Positions 15,994 to 24,316 of a stretch of DNA of 64,000 bases are shown piece by piece. Position 1 is the first letter of the stretch. Every line of letters begins with the position of its first letter. The position numbers and the translations under genes are program-made. Location: positions 953,753-1,017,752 of the forward strand of contig NZ_JQLN01000001.1 of NCBI RefSeq assembly GCF_000744225.1, given 5' to 3'. Origin of the DNA: Kitasatospora mediocidica KCTC 9733. GTDB taxonomy: Bacteria > Actinomycetota > Actinomycetes > Streptomycetales > Streptomycetaceae. The notes under the pieces are model-generated. The model was not told the DNA's origin and made no database searches. It was given only the letters and a program-made list of their open reading frames with translations.

Positions 15994-17067
15994 GTGCCAC
16001 TGCTGACCATCGGTGCCTTCGCCCGCGCGTCCCGGCTGTCGCCCAAGGCACTGCGGCTCTACGACGAGCTGGGCCTGTTGCGCCCGGTCGAGGTCGACCC
16101 GCACTCCGGCTACCGGTTCTACCACCCGGACCAGTTGGAACGGGCCCGGCTGGTCGCCTGGCTGCGCCGGCTCGGCATGCCGCTGGCCCGGATCCGGCTG
16201 GTCTGCGACCTCGCGCCCGGACGGGCCGCCGAGGAGGTCGCCGCCTACTGGGCGCAAGTGCGGGCCGAGACCGAGGCACGCCAGGACCTCGCCGCCTTCC
16301 TCGTCGAGCACCTGTCCGAGAGGAACACCACCATGACCAACCCCGTCCCCACCCTTGGCATCCGCTACGCCGCCCGCTCCGACACCGGCCTGGTCCGCAC
16401 CCGCAACGACGACGCCGCCCACGCCGGTCCCCGGCTGCTCGCGGTGGCGGACGGCTACGGCGCCGGCGGCGGCCTCGCCAGCGCGGCGGCGATCGACTCG
16501 CTGAAGCGGATCGACGCCGAGCTGCCGGCCGGCGACCTGCCGCCCGGCGACCTGCTGAACGCGCTGGAGCGGGCCTTCCGCGAGGCCGAGGCGGAGCTCG
16601 GCGACCTGGAACCCGGGCCGGGCACCACGCTCACCGCCCTGCTGCGCTCGGGCTCGCAGCTCGCGCTGGTGCACATCGGCGACTCGCGGGCGTACCTGCT
16701 GCGCGACGGCGAACTGTTCCAGATCACCCACGACCACACCCACGTCCAGTCGCTGGTGGACGAGGGCCGGCTGACCACGGACGAGGCCGCCTCGCACCCC
16801 CAGCGCGCCCTGCTGCTGCGCGGCCTCGACGGCTCCGGCGCCGGCCGCCCCGACCTGTCGCTGCACACCGCCCGGGCCGGTGACCGCTATCTGCTCTGCT
16901 CCGACGGGCTCTGCGCGGTGATCCGCACCGACCTGCTGCACACCGCGCTGAGCACCATCGGCGAACCCGAGCAGGCCGTCCAGCAGTTGATCGCACTGGC
17001 CAACCGGGCCGGCGGTCCGGACAACATCGCCTGCGCCGTGGCCGACGTCGTCGAGCTGCGCGACTGA
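15994..17067 (+). CDS. MerR-family regulator fused to PP2C-type protein phosphatase
   Basis: A 357-residue fusion. Residues 3-70 are a MerR helix-turn-helix (IGAFARASRLSPKALRLYDELGLL, split here at residues 5-28), followed by a short dimerisation helix to about 110. Residues about 120-355 are a PP2C/SpoIIE-like Ser/Thr phosphatase: motifs RTRNDD (132-137), LAVADGYG (about 148-155), HIGDSRAYLL (about 228-237), LLCSDGL (about 299) and GGPDNIAC near the end, with the metal-binding Asp residues kept. GTG 15994 has GGGGGAGAGG upstream. Inference: phosphatase activity or its metal site may set DNA binding. The domain pairing is known in actinomycetes but its targets are largely unknown. Confidence 0.88.
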   Translation: MPLLTIGAFARASRLSPKALRLYDELGLLRPVEVDPHSGYRFYHPDQLERARLVAWLRRLGMPLARIRLVCDLAPGRAAEEVAAYWAQVRAETEARQDLAAFLVEHLSERNTTMTNPVPTLGIRYAARSDTGLVRTRNDDAAHAGPRLLAVADGYGAGGGLASAAAIDSLKRIDAELPAGDLPPGDLLNALERAFREAEAELGDLEPGPGTTLTALLRSGSQLALVHIGDSRAYLLRDGELFQITHDHTHVQSLVDEGRLTTDEAASHPQRALLLRGLDGSGAGRPDLSLHTARAGDRYLLCSDGLCAVIRTDLLHTALSTIGEPEQAVQQLIALANRAGGPDNIACAVADVVELRD

Positions 17068-17151
17068 GCCGGTGCGGCCCCTCCCGCGGCTGGTGATGCT
17101 CGGCGTCGCCGTGGCGTTCCCCGCGTTCCGGCGCTACTGCCCCGGGGGCGC

Positions 17152-18615
17152 TCAGCGCTCCCGGGAGGTCAGCCGGCCGCGGACGGCGGCGTGCACCTCG
17201 GCCTCCTCGGCGGGGTCCGCGGCGAGGCGGCGCAGGCGCTCCAGGACCCGGGCGTCGCCCGTGGTCACCACGTGGCGGGCGGCCAGCTCGCGGGTGCTCT
17301 CCTCGCAGTCCCAGAGGCACTCGACCGCGGGACCCGAGGCGAAGTAACGGTCGGTGACCGCGAGCGCCCGGGCGGCTCTGCCGCGCAGCTCCGAGGAGCC
17401 GGCCTCGCCGTAGACGTGGCGCAGGGCGGGGACGGCGGCTACGGCGGCCAGCCGCCCCGCACCGTCGACCAGCGTGCCGATGCCGGCGCCGGACACCCCG
17501 TGCACCTGGACCCAGCGGCGCAGCCCGGTGACCACGGCAGGGGCGTCGCCCGGCTCGCCGATGTCGGCCAGCAGCAGCACCGCGGCCTCGCCGAGCGCGC
17601 TGTCGGCGCCGCCGGTGGCCGGGTCGGCCCAGCGGCGGGCGCGCTCCAGGGCGCGTGGGCCGCGCATCCGGCCCAGGGTCTCCAGGGCGGCGCGCACGAT
17701 CCGGTCGTCGGCGTCCGCGGCGGCCGCCTCGATCAGCTCGGGGACGGCCGGGTCGTCCTGGTCGACGAGGTGGCGCAGGGCGGCCCGGCGGGCGCCCTCC
17801 GCACCTGTGCGGGCCGCCTCCAGCAGGGCCGGGCGGTCCTCGGGGCGGGCCACGGCGGCCAGGCAGCGGGCGGCGGCGGCGGCGCGGCGGTCGACCGCGG
17901 CCGGGTCCCGGCCGTCGTCGGCGACGGCCTGCTCCAGGGGCGAGCCCACCTCGCGGTGGTCGGCCCAGGCCAGCACGTCGGCCACGCTCCAACCGGGCGT
18001 GATACCGCTGCGGCCCAGCTGGCGCTGCCAGAGGTCGAAGGGGGACTGCTCGCTCGCGGCGGCGACCCGGGGGTGGTGGGCGGCCCAGAGCCGCCAGGGG
18101 CGGGGCTCGTAGGCGGCGCGGATGGCGGCCCGCAGCGCGGCCTCGCCCTCGGGGCCGGCCGGGAATCGGTTCAGCACGGCGGGGGCCAGCGCGAGCAGCG
18201 CCTGGTCCTCGTCGCGCAGGGCCAGCTCGTCCAGGGCCCAGGCCCAGTTGCCGCCGGTGGCGGCGTACTGGCGCAGCAGCAGCAGCGCGTCGCGCCGGCC
18301 GTAGGCGGCGAGGTGGCCGAGCACGGCCAGGGCGAGGCCGGTGCGGCCCTCGTCCGGGTCGAGCAGGTCCTCGGGGTGGTTGAGGTGCAGCTCCAGACCG
18401 GCGAGCGGCGCCTCCAGGTCCATGTAGACCCGTGCGTAGTAAAGGGAGCGGTTCTCGACCTGCCAGTCGGCCCGCGGGTCGCTGGTGACGCACTCCTCAA
18501 GGGCGGCGATCGCTTCGTCCCGGTCCGCGGCAAGCGCATGCAGCTGCCCGTCGCCGCGGCCTCGCTGGAGGAGGCCGAGGAGGCTGGCACTGGGGGCTAT
18601 CACGGGCTCGAACAT
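17152..18615 (-). CDS. HEAT-repeat-like helical protein
   Basis: A 487-residue, almost all-helical protein with repeated pairs of helices typical of HEAT repeats, clearest in the C-terminal half (RAALRHLVDQDDPAVPEL, VRAALETLGRMRGP, REL...HVVTTGDARVLERL). No catalytic motif, signal peptide or membrane segment is seen. Such proteins act as protein-binding scaffolds in the cytosol. ATG 18615 is chosen because upstream in-frame codons (to 18747) lack a start with a ribosome site and look non-coding. The gene stands alone between a plus-strand MerR fusion and a divergent plus-strand PAS-like gene. Function unknown. Confidence 0.75.
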   Translation of the reverse strand: MFEPVIAPSASLLGLLQRGRGDGQLHALAADRDEAIAALEECVTSDPRADWQVENRSLYYARVYMDLEAPLAGLELHLNHPEDLLDPDEGRTGLALAVLGHLAAYGRRDALLLLRQYAATGGNWAWALDELALRDEDQALLALAPAVLNRFPAGPEGEAALRAAIRAAYEPRPWRLWAAHHPRVAAASEQSPFDLWQRQLGRSGITPGWSVADVLAWADHREVGSPLEQAVADDGRDPAAVDRRAAAAARCLAAVARPEDRPALLEAARTGAEGARRAALRHLVDQDDPAVPELIEAAAADADDRIVRAALETLGRMRGPRALERARRWADPATGGADSALGEAAVLLLADIGEPGDAPAVVTGLRRWVQVHGVSGAGIGTLVDGAGRLAAVAAVPALRHVYGEAGSSELRGRAARALAVTDRYFASGPAVECLWDCEESTRELAARHVVTTGDARVLERLRRLAADPAEEAEVHAAVRGRLTSRER

Positions 18616-18926
18616 GAGGTCAGCATCCGTTGCGGCGGTCGTAGTGGCAACGGGATTTCCGTCGCCGGGGGTCTGGTGGTCACGCTGGGCGGGCGCCCGG
18701 GCGCCGGAATCACCGTAGGTTACCGCCTGAAAGACCCATACGCACACAGTCCGTATGGATCCGCCTCGAACAGGCCCTCGGCCTCCCGGCGGGTGCCACG
18801 GCAGAGTTCTGGCATATGCCAGAGGGAACTTGCCAGGTTTTCTGTCAATGCCCCCTCACAGCGGGTGAGGGTGTGCGAGAGTCGTCAGGAGACACCACCC
18901 ACCACCCTCACCCCGTGGGACGGCCG
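18616..18926. other. Divergent intergenic region with palindromes
   Basis: A 311-bp gap between the HEAT-repeat gene (minus) and the PAS-like gene (plus). It holds an inverted repeat CCATACG/CGTATGG (18736-18742, 18752-18758), a perfect 16-bp palindrome TCTGGCATATGCCAGA (18808-18823) and a small hairpin CCCTCAC/GTGAGGG near 18852-18870. No gene is evident. Frames upstream of 18927 are not protein-like. Confidence 0.5.
18808..18823. promoter_or_regulatory. 16-bp perfect palindrome, candidate operator
   Basis: TCTGGCATATGCCAGA, in a divergent intergenic gap about 100 bp before the PAS-like gene. A chance 16-bp perfect palindrome that is AT-centred in GC-rich DNA is unlikely, so a dimeric regulator site is inferred. 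Confidence 0.45.
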
Positions 18927-19292
18927 ATGAGTCACCCCTCGACCACCGCTGCGGCCGGCGGTCGTTCCTCACCCGTCATGATCGCCGCCGCCGAGTGGGA
19001 TCTGACGGCCGACACGGTGCGCTGGTCCCCCGGCGCCTACCGGATGCTGGAGCGCGAACCGGCCCTCGGCCCGCTGACTCTCGATCAACTCCCCTCCCTG
19101 ATCGTCCCGCAGGACCGCCCGGCGCTGCGCCGGATGGTGACCGCCGCTCTGGTGCACGGCCGCGCGCTGGACGGCGTGGTCCGGATCGGGCGTCACGAGG
19201 AGGCCGCCTCGGCGGTGCGCTGCTCGGGCCGCCCGGCGCTCGGGCCGGACGGCCACGTGGTCTCGCTGCGGATCCTGCTCGAGGCCGGCTGA
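18927..19292 (+). CDS. Small PAS-like protein
   Basis: A 121-residue protein. After a Ser/Ala/Gly-rich start, residues about 20-118 follow a PAS-fold pattern: EWDLTADTVRWSPGAYRML, then LPSLIVPQDRPALRRMV (the typical VHPEDR-like turn) and a closing strand GHVVSLRILLEA. PAS domains sense ligands or mediate dimerisation. No output domain is attached, so it probably partners another protein. ATG 18927 is the best start; longer frames upstream run through the palindrome-bearing regulatory region. Confidence 0.6.
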   Translation: MSHPSTTAAAGGRSSPVMIAAAEWDLTADTVRWSPGAYRMLEREPALGPLTLDQLPSLIVPQDRPALRRMVTAALVHGRALDGVVRIGRHEEAASAVRCSGRPALGPDGHVVSLRILLEAG

Positions 19293-19413
19293 GCCGTCCG
19301 CGGCACACCGCGGCCTGCACCGCCGCCCCCGTGCGCATGCTTGCGGGGCGACGCACATATGCTGTGGCCGCATCGTCGGCACAGGGCGGGCGTGCGCGAG
19401 GGAGGACCTCTAC

Positions 19414-19587
19414 ATGGACAGCCAGATTCTGCACAAGGCCGCGTTCCTGCTGCACGAGTGCCACGAGCCCGAGCAGGTCGTCGTCGAGCGCCTGAAGGAC
19501 TACTTCCCCAACCTGAGCCTGACCGAGCGCGAGCGCTTCGTCAGCGAGGCGTGGGACCAGGTGCACACCAAGAACGGCGCCGTCTGA
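19414..19587 (+). CDS. Small conserved-looking acidic protein (57 aa)
   Basis: A 57-residue protein starting MDSQILHKAAFLLHE and ending VHTKNGAV. It is rich in Glu, Leu and His and predicted to be helical, with strong codon-position bias. ATG 19414 has GGGAGG about 8 nt upstream, a very good ribosome site. Function unknown. It precedes, convergently, the NsdA-like regulator. Confidence 0.65.
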   Translation: MDSQILHKAAFLLHECHEPEQVVVERLKDYFPNLSLTERERFVSEAWDQVHTKNGAV

Positions 19588-19597
19588 GCACCCGCGG

Positions 19598-21067
19598 TCA
19601 CTCAGGGGGGCGGCGGGCCGGCGGCACCGCCGCCCTGATCTCCGCCCGCAGCCGGTCCACCTGCGCCGTCCCCCGGTAGCGATCGGTCAGCCGGTACATC
19701 TCGCGCAGCCGGTCCCCGGTGCGGTGCGAGGACGTGTAGCCGATCGAGTCGAGCGCCAGCCGGGCCTGGGCGGCCGCCTCCTCGGGCTCCCCGGCGATCC
19801 AGTACACCGAGGCCAGGGTCAGCAGGTCGAGCACCGCCGAACGCTCCCGCCCCTGTGCCGCCCGCAGCCGCATCGCCTCCAGTGCGTGCTGCTCGGCCAG
19901 CCGCGCGGCCCCCGGATCGTGCTCGGCCAGCGTCCGGTAGACCAGCGCCTGCATGCCGTGCAGCTCGGCCTCGTCGAAGAGCTGCATCCAGCTCGGCGCC
20001 GGCTCCGGTGACTCCTGGACGAAGAGCTCCTCGGCCTCCCCCAGCAGCACCCCGACCTCCTGCGAGCGCCCCAGCGAGGCCTGCGCCCAGGCCTCCACGG
20101 TGTTGAGCATCGCTCTGGTGCGGGGCAGGCTGCGCTGCTTGCCGTCGGCCCTGGCCAGCCGCATCAGGTCCAGCGCCTCGTCGGCCCGCCCGTGGTGCAG
20201 CAGCTGTCGGGCCGCGCGGGAGACCGCCTCGCCGGCCCGCGGCCGGTCGCCGGCCTCCCTGGCCGCCTGCGCGGCGATCACGAAGTAGCGCTGGGCGGTG
20301 GATTCGAGGCCGACGTCGTGCGACATCCAGCCGGCCAGCACCGCCAGATTGGCCGCGACGATCCACAGCCGCCGCTCCAGCGCCCCCGGATGACGATGGG
20401 TCAGCAGTCCGCCCACCTCGTTCAGCTGGCCGATCACGGCCTTGCGCTGCAGGCCGCCGCCCCGGGAGGCGTCCCAGGAGCGGAAGACTTCGACCGAGCG
20501 CTCCAGCGCGTCGACCTCCTGGGCGCCGACCGGGCCCGGTTCGTAGACGTCCACCACCGGCCGGGCCATCGAGCCGGTGATGACCTGCCGGGCCCCCGGC
20601 CGGTCGGCCGCCTGGGCGACGCTGTGGCCGGAGAGCCAGTCGTAGAGGGAGAGGGGGATGACGGAGCCGCCGAGCAGTGCGGTGCTCGCGGCGGCCAGTC
20701 CGCGTCGGTTGAGCATGAGGTCCATTCCCGTGAACTCGGTGAGGATCTCAGCCGTCCGCTCCGGCTCGGGGGGCGCTCCGCGCTGCGTGTTGAACGCCCC
20801 TGTACGCCGTTGTCGTGCCAGGCCGAGGTCCTCGATGGAGACGACACGGCCGAGCCGCTCGGTGAACACGGCTGCCAGCACCCTCGGTACCGGATCGCGC
20901 GGGATCTCCCCCTGCTCGATCCAGCGCCGTACCCGCGAGGTGTCGGTGGACAGTTGTTGCTGCCCCATGCCGGCACCGCGGCGGTTGACCAGCCGGGCCA
21001 GCTCGCCCTTGGACCATCCGGTCAGGGCGAACAGGTCGGCGAGTCTGGCGTTGGGTTCCCTGCTCAC
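19598..21067 (-). CDS. NsdA/NsdB-like HTH-TPR transcriptional regulator
   Basis: A 489-residue regulator. Residues about 5-70 form an XRE-like DNA-binding domain with the pattern GWSKGELARLVNRR, then STDTSRVRRWIEQGEIPRDP, which is characteristic of the streptomycete NsdA group. The remaining 350 residues are TPR-like helices (AERYF..A.AA-type repeats from about 240 on). NsdA and NsdB of Streptomyces coelicolor repress differentiation and antibiotic production; whether this is an orthologue of either is not decided here. It starts ATG 21067. Three tandem 10-bp repeats lie 64-93 bp upstream. Confidence 0.8.
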   Translation of the reverse strand: MSREPNARLADLFALTGWSKGELARLVNRRGAGMGQQQLSTDTSRVRRWIEQGEIPRDPVPRVLAAVFTERLGRVVSIEDLGLARQRRTGAFNTQRGAPPEPERTAEILTEFTGMDLMLNRRGLAAASTALLGGSVIPLSLYDWLSGHSVAQAADRPGARQVITGSMARPVVDVYEPGPVGAQEVDALERSVEVFRSWDASRGGGLQRKAVIGQLNEVGGLLTHRHPGALERRLWIVAANLAVLAGWMSHDVGLESTAQRYFVIAAQAAREAGDRPRAGEAVSRAARQLLHHGRADEALDLMRLARADGKQRSLPRTRAMLNTVEAWAQASLGRSQEVGVLLGEAEELFVQESPEPAPSWMQLFDEAELHGMQALVYRTLAEHDPGAARLAEQHALEAMRLRAAQGRERSAVLDLLTLASVYWIAGEPEEAAAQARLALDSIGYTSSHRTGDRLREMYRLTDRYRGTAQVDRLRAEIRAAVPPARRPPE

Positions 21068-21130
21068 GTCAAGCCCCCAGGCTCCTCGGCTGAGTTCGAG
21101 CCTAATGCGCTGTCATGTGCCACGCGAGCA

Positions 21131-21160
21131 TTCGCCATGCTTCGCCAGGCCTCGCCAGCT
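21131..21160. repeat. Three tandem 10-bp repeats upstream of the NsdA-like gene
   Basis: TTCGCCATGC, TTCGCCAGGC and CTCGCCAGCT follow each other without gaps. Spacing of one helical turn suggests a multimeric protein-binding site controlling the minus-strand regulator. Confidence 0.4.
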
Positions 21161-21574
21161 GGTGAGCTACCGGCTTCCCGGTGTCAGGTAGAGATGCACC
21201 AACCCCACCCGGTCCGCAGGGCCCGGAACGACGGTCCAGGGCTGATCCCCGGGGCGTCCACCGGCCGCTCCGGCGGCCCGGACCAGGGGGTGGCGCGAAC
21301 GGGTGGCGCGCCTGGCGCGGCCCCACCGGTACGGCGGTCCGACGCATTTCCCCAGGGTGCGCGGGCCGGCCGGGTCGGAGGGGGCCGGGACGGACCGCAC
21401 CTCCCGGAGCACGGACGACCGCCGGTCCCACCCACCATGCGCGGTCCTCGCGCTCCCGTACGCCGGGGCACACCCCCAAGCGCCGGTTACCCCCCGGAAG
21501 CCGCGCACCAGCACCGCGCAACACCAGCGCAGCACCACCTCAGTACCGCGCAGCACCAGTGGCATCCGCACTGT

Positions 21575-21580
21575 TTGACA
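21575..21580 (+). promoter_or_regulatory. Consensus -35 upstream of phosphotransferase
   Basis: TTGACA lies 36 bp before the ATG at 21616. No good -10 appears at 16-18 bp, so the promoter is incomplete or read by another sigma factor. Confidence 0.3.
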
Positions 21581-21615
21581 TATGCCGTCGGCAAGGAAGG
21601 GATCTCCACCAGCCC

Positions 21616-22737
21616 ATGTACCCCACAGCGACTTCCCCCACCGCGCCCCGGACCGGCCCCGCTCAGCGTCCGCCGACCGCGGCGGTCCGCCGACCCGGGC
21701 CGAAGCCGGCACTCCCCGCACGTCCGGCGGGGCGCATCGAGGCACCCGGGTTCGTACCGCGCGCCGGAGCCGAGCGCCTGCTGCGCCCCCGCGGCCCGCA
21801 GGCCGTCCCCGTCATCGAGCGGGCCGACCCGGCCGCGCTGGCCACCCCGTCGGTGCGGGCCGCGCTCGCCCACGTCACGCGGATATGTCCCGCGTTCGCG
21901 CCGCGCCAGGTGCTGCGCGAGGACAGTCGGCACATCCTGATCACCGGTCTGATCGGGCGCACCCCCGTGGTCGCCAAGTGCCTCTCCCCGCAGGCGGTGC
22001 AGAGCGAGCGGCGGGCCCTGCTGGTCGAGCAGTTCCACCGCGAGGTGGCGGTCTACCGGGCGTTCGTCCGGCACCGCCCGCCGGTACGGATGCCGCGCCT
22101 GGTCGCCGCCGACCACGACCGCTGCGTGCTGGTGATGGAGCGGATCCCCGGCCGCCCGGCCGCCGTCGAGCGGCACCCGGCCAACGCCCCGACGCCCGGC
22201 GAGGTGCGCGCGATCCTCGGCTCGGTGCGCGCGCTGAACCTCTGGCGCCCGCCGGCGGACGTCTTCCAGACACCGCTGGACTACCACTGGGAGACCAGCC
22301 GCTACCACTCGGTCGGCCAGCTCACCGACCGGGACGCCGGCGACCTGCGCCAGCTGCTGCACGGCCTGGCCCACACCCCGCAGCAGCTGTGCCACGGCGA
22401 CGCCCTGCTCTCCAACATCCTGCTGGCGCCCTCGGGGCCGGTCCTGGTCGACTGGGAGCAGACCGGCTGGTACCTGCCCGGCTACGACCTGGCGGTGCTC
22501 TGGAGCGTGCTCTCCGGCGACACCGCGGCGCGCCGCCAGATCAGCCAACTCGCCCAGGCCGGCGGCACGCTGGCCCGGGACGCGTTCCTGGTCAACCTGG
22601 TCCTGGTGCTGATGCGCGAGCTGCGGCTGTACGACGTGCCGGGGGCCGGCGAGGAGCAGCGGATCCTGATCCGCCGGCTCTACGACGACGCCGCGCTGGC
22701 CCGCCGCGCGGTCCGGGCCGCGGTCGGCACACGCTGA
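21616..22737 (+). CDS. Aminoglycoside phosphotransferase-fold kinase
   Basis: A 373-residue protein with the APH/choline-kinase fold: an N-lobe with [17 protein letters not shown] (about 110-126, Lys of the ATP site), the catalytic loop [13 protein letters not shown] (about 257-269, HxD...N) and the metal-binding [11 protein letters not shown] (about 275-285). The N-terminal 50 residues are Pro/Arg-rich and unstructured. Substrates of this family range from antibiotics to choline and homoserine and cannot be inferred. ATG 21616 is chosen because upstream sequence has promoter-like DNA. No neighbouring pathway genes help. Confidence 0.75.
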   Translation: MYPTATSPTAPRTGPAQRPPTAAVRRPGPKPALPARPAGRIEAPGFVPRAGAERLLRPRGPQAVPVIERADPAALATPSVRAALAHVTRICPAFAPRQVLREDSRHILITGLIGRTPVVAKCLSPQAVQSERRALLVEQFHREVAVYRAFVRHRPPVRMPRLVAADHDRCVLVMERIPGRPAAVERHPANAPTPGEVRAILGSVRALNLWRPPADVFQTPLDYHWETSRYHSVGQLTDRDAGDLRQLLHGLAHTPQQLCHGDALLSNILLAPSGPVLVDWEQTGWYLPGYDLAVLWSVLSGDTAARRQISQLAQAGGTLARDAFLVNLVLVLMRELRLYDVPGAGEEQRILIRRLYDDAALARRAVRAAVGTR

Positions 22738-22739
22738 GC

Positions 22740-22773
22740 GCGGGTGCGGGTGCGGGTGCGGGTGCGGGTGCGG
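22740..22773. repeat. Hexanucleotide tandem repeat (GCGGGT)
   Basis: Five full GCGGGT units plus a partial sixth, just after the phosphotransferase stop and before the convergent flavoprotein gene. Probably a slippage-prone simple repeat. Confidence 0.8.
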
Positions 22774-22784
22774 CCGGCCGGCTC

Positions 22785-23939
22785 TCAGCCGCGCGGCCGG
22801 AAGCGCGCCAGCGCGGCGCGCCCGGCCTCCTGGAGCACCGCGTCCTCCGCCGGGCAGTGCATCCGCCCGCTCAGCGCGTCCCGCAGGTAGCGCTCCAACG
22901 GGTGGCGCCGGCTCAGGCCCGGGCTGCCCGTGAGGGTGACCGCCTGCTGCACCGACTCGATCACCGCCCTGGTGACCAGCAGCTGGACCGGGCCGGTCCG
23001 GCCCACCGCCGCCGGATCGCCGGCGTCGATCCGGGCCGCCAGGCCGCCGAGCAGTTCCTCCGCCCCGATCAGCGCGCTCTCCAACTCGCCCACGGCGGCC
23101 CGGTAACGCGGCAGGGTCCCGAGGGGTTCGCCCAGGTTGGCCGGGGTGCGCTGGCTGAGGAAGCGCACCAGCCAGTCCTGGGCCGCCCGGCCCACGCCCA
23201 GCTGGACGGCGGCCAGCGCCAGATCCCGCCAGGCCGCACAGAGCCCGGTCGCCACCGGGTCCGGCTCGGTGCGAAGGTCGAGCACCGCCTCGGGCGGCAC
23301 GTACACGTCCGTGAACAGCACGTCGTGGCCGGCGCTGGCCCGCAAGCCCAGCTGGTCCCAGACCGGGTCGACCTCGACGCCGGCGCTCTCGCCGCGCACC
23401 AGGAAGGTCCCGGTCCGCGGCACCGGCTCGTCGGTGGTGGCCCGCACGGCCATCCAGGCCAGCGCCTCGGCGCCGGTGCAGCAGGTCTTGCGGCCCGTCA
23501 GGAGCCAGCCGTCGCCCTCCCGGCGGGCGAGTGCCGGGGGTCCCTCGACCGGGTCCGCCGCGAGCGTGTTGACCAACGCCGGGCCACGCCTGGACTCGTT
23601 GAGCAGCCGTCGGTAGAGCCCGGCGGGCCAGCCGGAGGTCCGTCCCTGCTCGGCGTGCAGCAGCAGCGTGAACGCGGTGACCAGCGCCACCGAGGCGTCC
23701 CCGCGGCCGAGTTCGGCCAGCACCCGGACGGTGTCGGAGAGCGTCCCGCCGGGGCCGCCGTAGCGCCGGTGCACGGTCAGGGTGAGCAGCCCGGCCTCGT
23801 GCACCGCCTCGATCCCCTGGTAGGGGAAGGTCGCGTCCCGGTCGTGTTCCTCGGCGCGGGCGGTCAGCAGGTCGACCACCCGGGGCAGGCCGGCGATCGC
23901 GGCGTCGAGGGATGACGTTTCGTCAGTGACGGTGCTCAT
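22785..23939 (-). CDS. Acyl-CoA dehydrogenase-fold flavoprotein
   Basis: A 384-residue protein with the acyl-CoA dehydrogenase layout: an N-terminal helical domain (HEAGLLTLTVHRRYGGPGG at about 47-65), a middle beta-domain with GWLLTGRKTCCTGAEAL (about 143-160), and a C-terminal four-helix bundle with AVQLGVGRAAQDWLV and the SPGLSRRHPLERYLRDA helix. FAD binding is expected. The typical catalytic Glu is not obvious, so a DszC/SfnB-like flavin monooxygenase role is as plausible as dehydrogenation. ATG 23939 has GGAGG 7 nt upstream. The predicted promoter lies about 280 bp upstream, leaving a long leader with a Cys-rich mini-ORF, which hints at sulfur-responsive control. Confidence 0.75.
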   Translation of the reverse strand: MSTVTDETSSLDAAIAGLPRVVDLLTARAEEHDRDATFPYQGIEAVHEAGLLTLTVHRRYGGPGGTLSDTVRVLAELGRGDASVALVTAFTLLLHAEQGRTSGWPAGLYRRLLNESRRGPALVNTLAADPVEGPPALARREGDGWLLTGRKTCCTGAEALAWMAVRATTDEPVPRTGTFLVRGESAGVEVDPVWDQLGLRASAGHDVLFTDVYVPPEAVLDLRTEPDPVATGLCAAWRDLALAAVQLGVGRAAQDWLVRFLSQRTPANLGEPLGTLPRYRAAVGELESALIGAEELLGGLAARIDAGDPAAVGRTGPVQLLVTRAVIESVQQAVTLTGSPGLSRRHPLERYLRDALSGRMHCPAEDAVLQEAGRAALARFRPRG

Positions 23940-24098
23940 GGCGCTGCCTCCGGGCGGCCGGCATCGGGCGCGGCAGCCGTCGTCGGCTGCACGGCTGTGG
24001 GGAGCGTGCGGGAGAGGAGGCACGGCCACGCCGTACGCGAAGCGCCGGAGCCGTCGCCCACCCTGCGAAACGCGGGTCGTGGGGACCGGCGGCAGGGA

Positions 24099-24215
24099 CT
24101 ATCGACAGTTCGCGCGACAGAGCGCGTCGACGGCGCACCGCGGGTCGGGACAGCTGCGGCGGGCACCCTCGGCCGAAGGCCTCGGGCAGGTCAGCAGCGG
24201 GCGGCGACACGACAT
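24099..24215 (-). CDS. Leaderless Cys-rich mini-ORF (38 aa), candidate leader peptide
   Basis: ATG 24215 lies 7 nt after the predicted -10 (TACAGT), so the mRNA would begin at or next to the start codon. The 38-residue product begins MSCRRPLLTC and ends VDALCRANCR, with Cys at 3, 10, 22, 27, 33 and 37, plus ten Arg, ending in TAG. In mycobacteria, leaderless Cys-rich upstream ORFs attenuate sulfur-metabolism operons. The C-terminal VDALCR pattern also recalls short actinobacterial leader peptides before sulfonate-type genes. Here it precedes the flavoprotein gene by 160 nt. Cys codons are common by chance in high-GC frames, so this is a hypothesis. Confidence 0.4.
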   Translation of the reverse strand: MSCRRPLLTCPRPSAEGARRSCPDPRCAVDALCRANCR

Positions 24216-24222
24216 GCTGGTG

Positions 24223-24252
24223 ACTGTACGAAGTGTTGATCGAAACCGTCAA
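24223..24252 (-). promoter_or_regulatory. Sigma70-type promoter of the flavoprotein transcript
   Basis: Minus strand: TTGACG (24252-24247), an 18-bp spacer, TACAGT (24228-24223). Both hexamers are close to consensus. The start is expected around 24216, at the mini-ORF ATG. Confidence 0.6.
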
Positions 24253-24316
24253 GCGCCGTCCGGTCGGCGACCGGCCCCGGAAAGGCCGGAAAACGCCCCT
24301 GCCGGAGCGAGCCCGC

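Larger units (their letters stand above)
21068..21615. other. Long intergenic region with short repeats
   Basis: A 548-bp divergent gap between the NsdA-like regulator (minus) and a phosphotransferase (plus). It holds tandem 10-mers TTCGCCATGC/TTCGCCAGGC/CTCGCCAGCT (21131-21160), two 16-bp near-identical repeats CACCGCGCAACACCAG (21512-21527) and TACCGCGCAGCACCAG (21544-21559), and a consensus -35 TTGACA at 21575-21580. No convincing gene; the open frames here are Pro/Arg/Gly-rich composition artefacts. Confidence 0.5.
23940..24316 (-). other. Long leader region of the flavoprotein gene
   Basis: A 377-bp gap between two minus-strand genes. Apart from the promoter (24223-24252) and mini-ORF (24099-24215), it holds about 160 bp of GC-rich leader to the GGAGG ribosome site. 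No terminator is obvious. A longer frame starting TTG at 24252 looks like composition noise. Confidence 0.45.
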
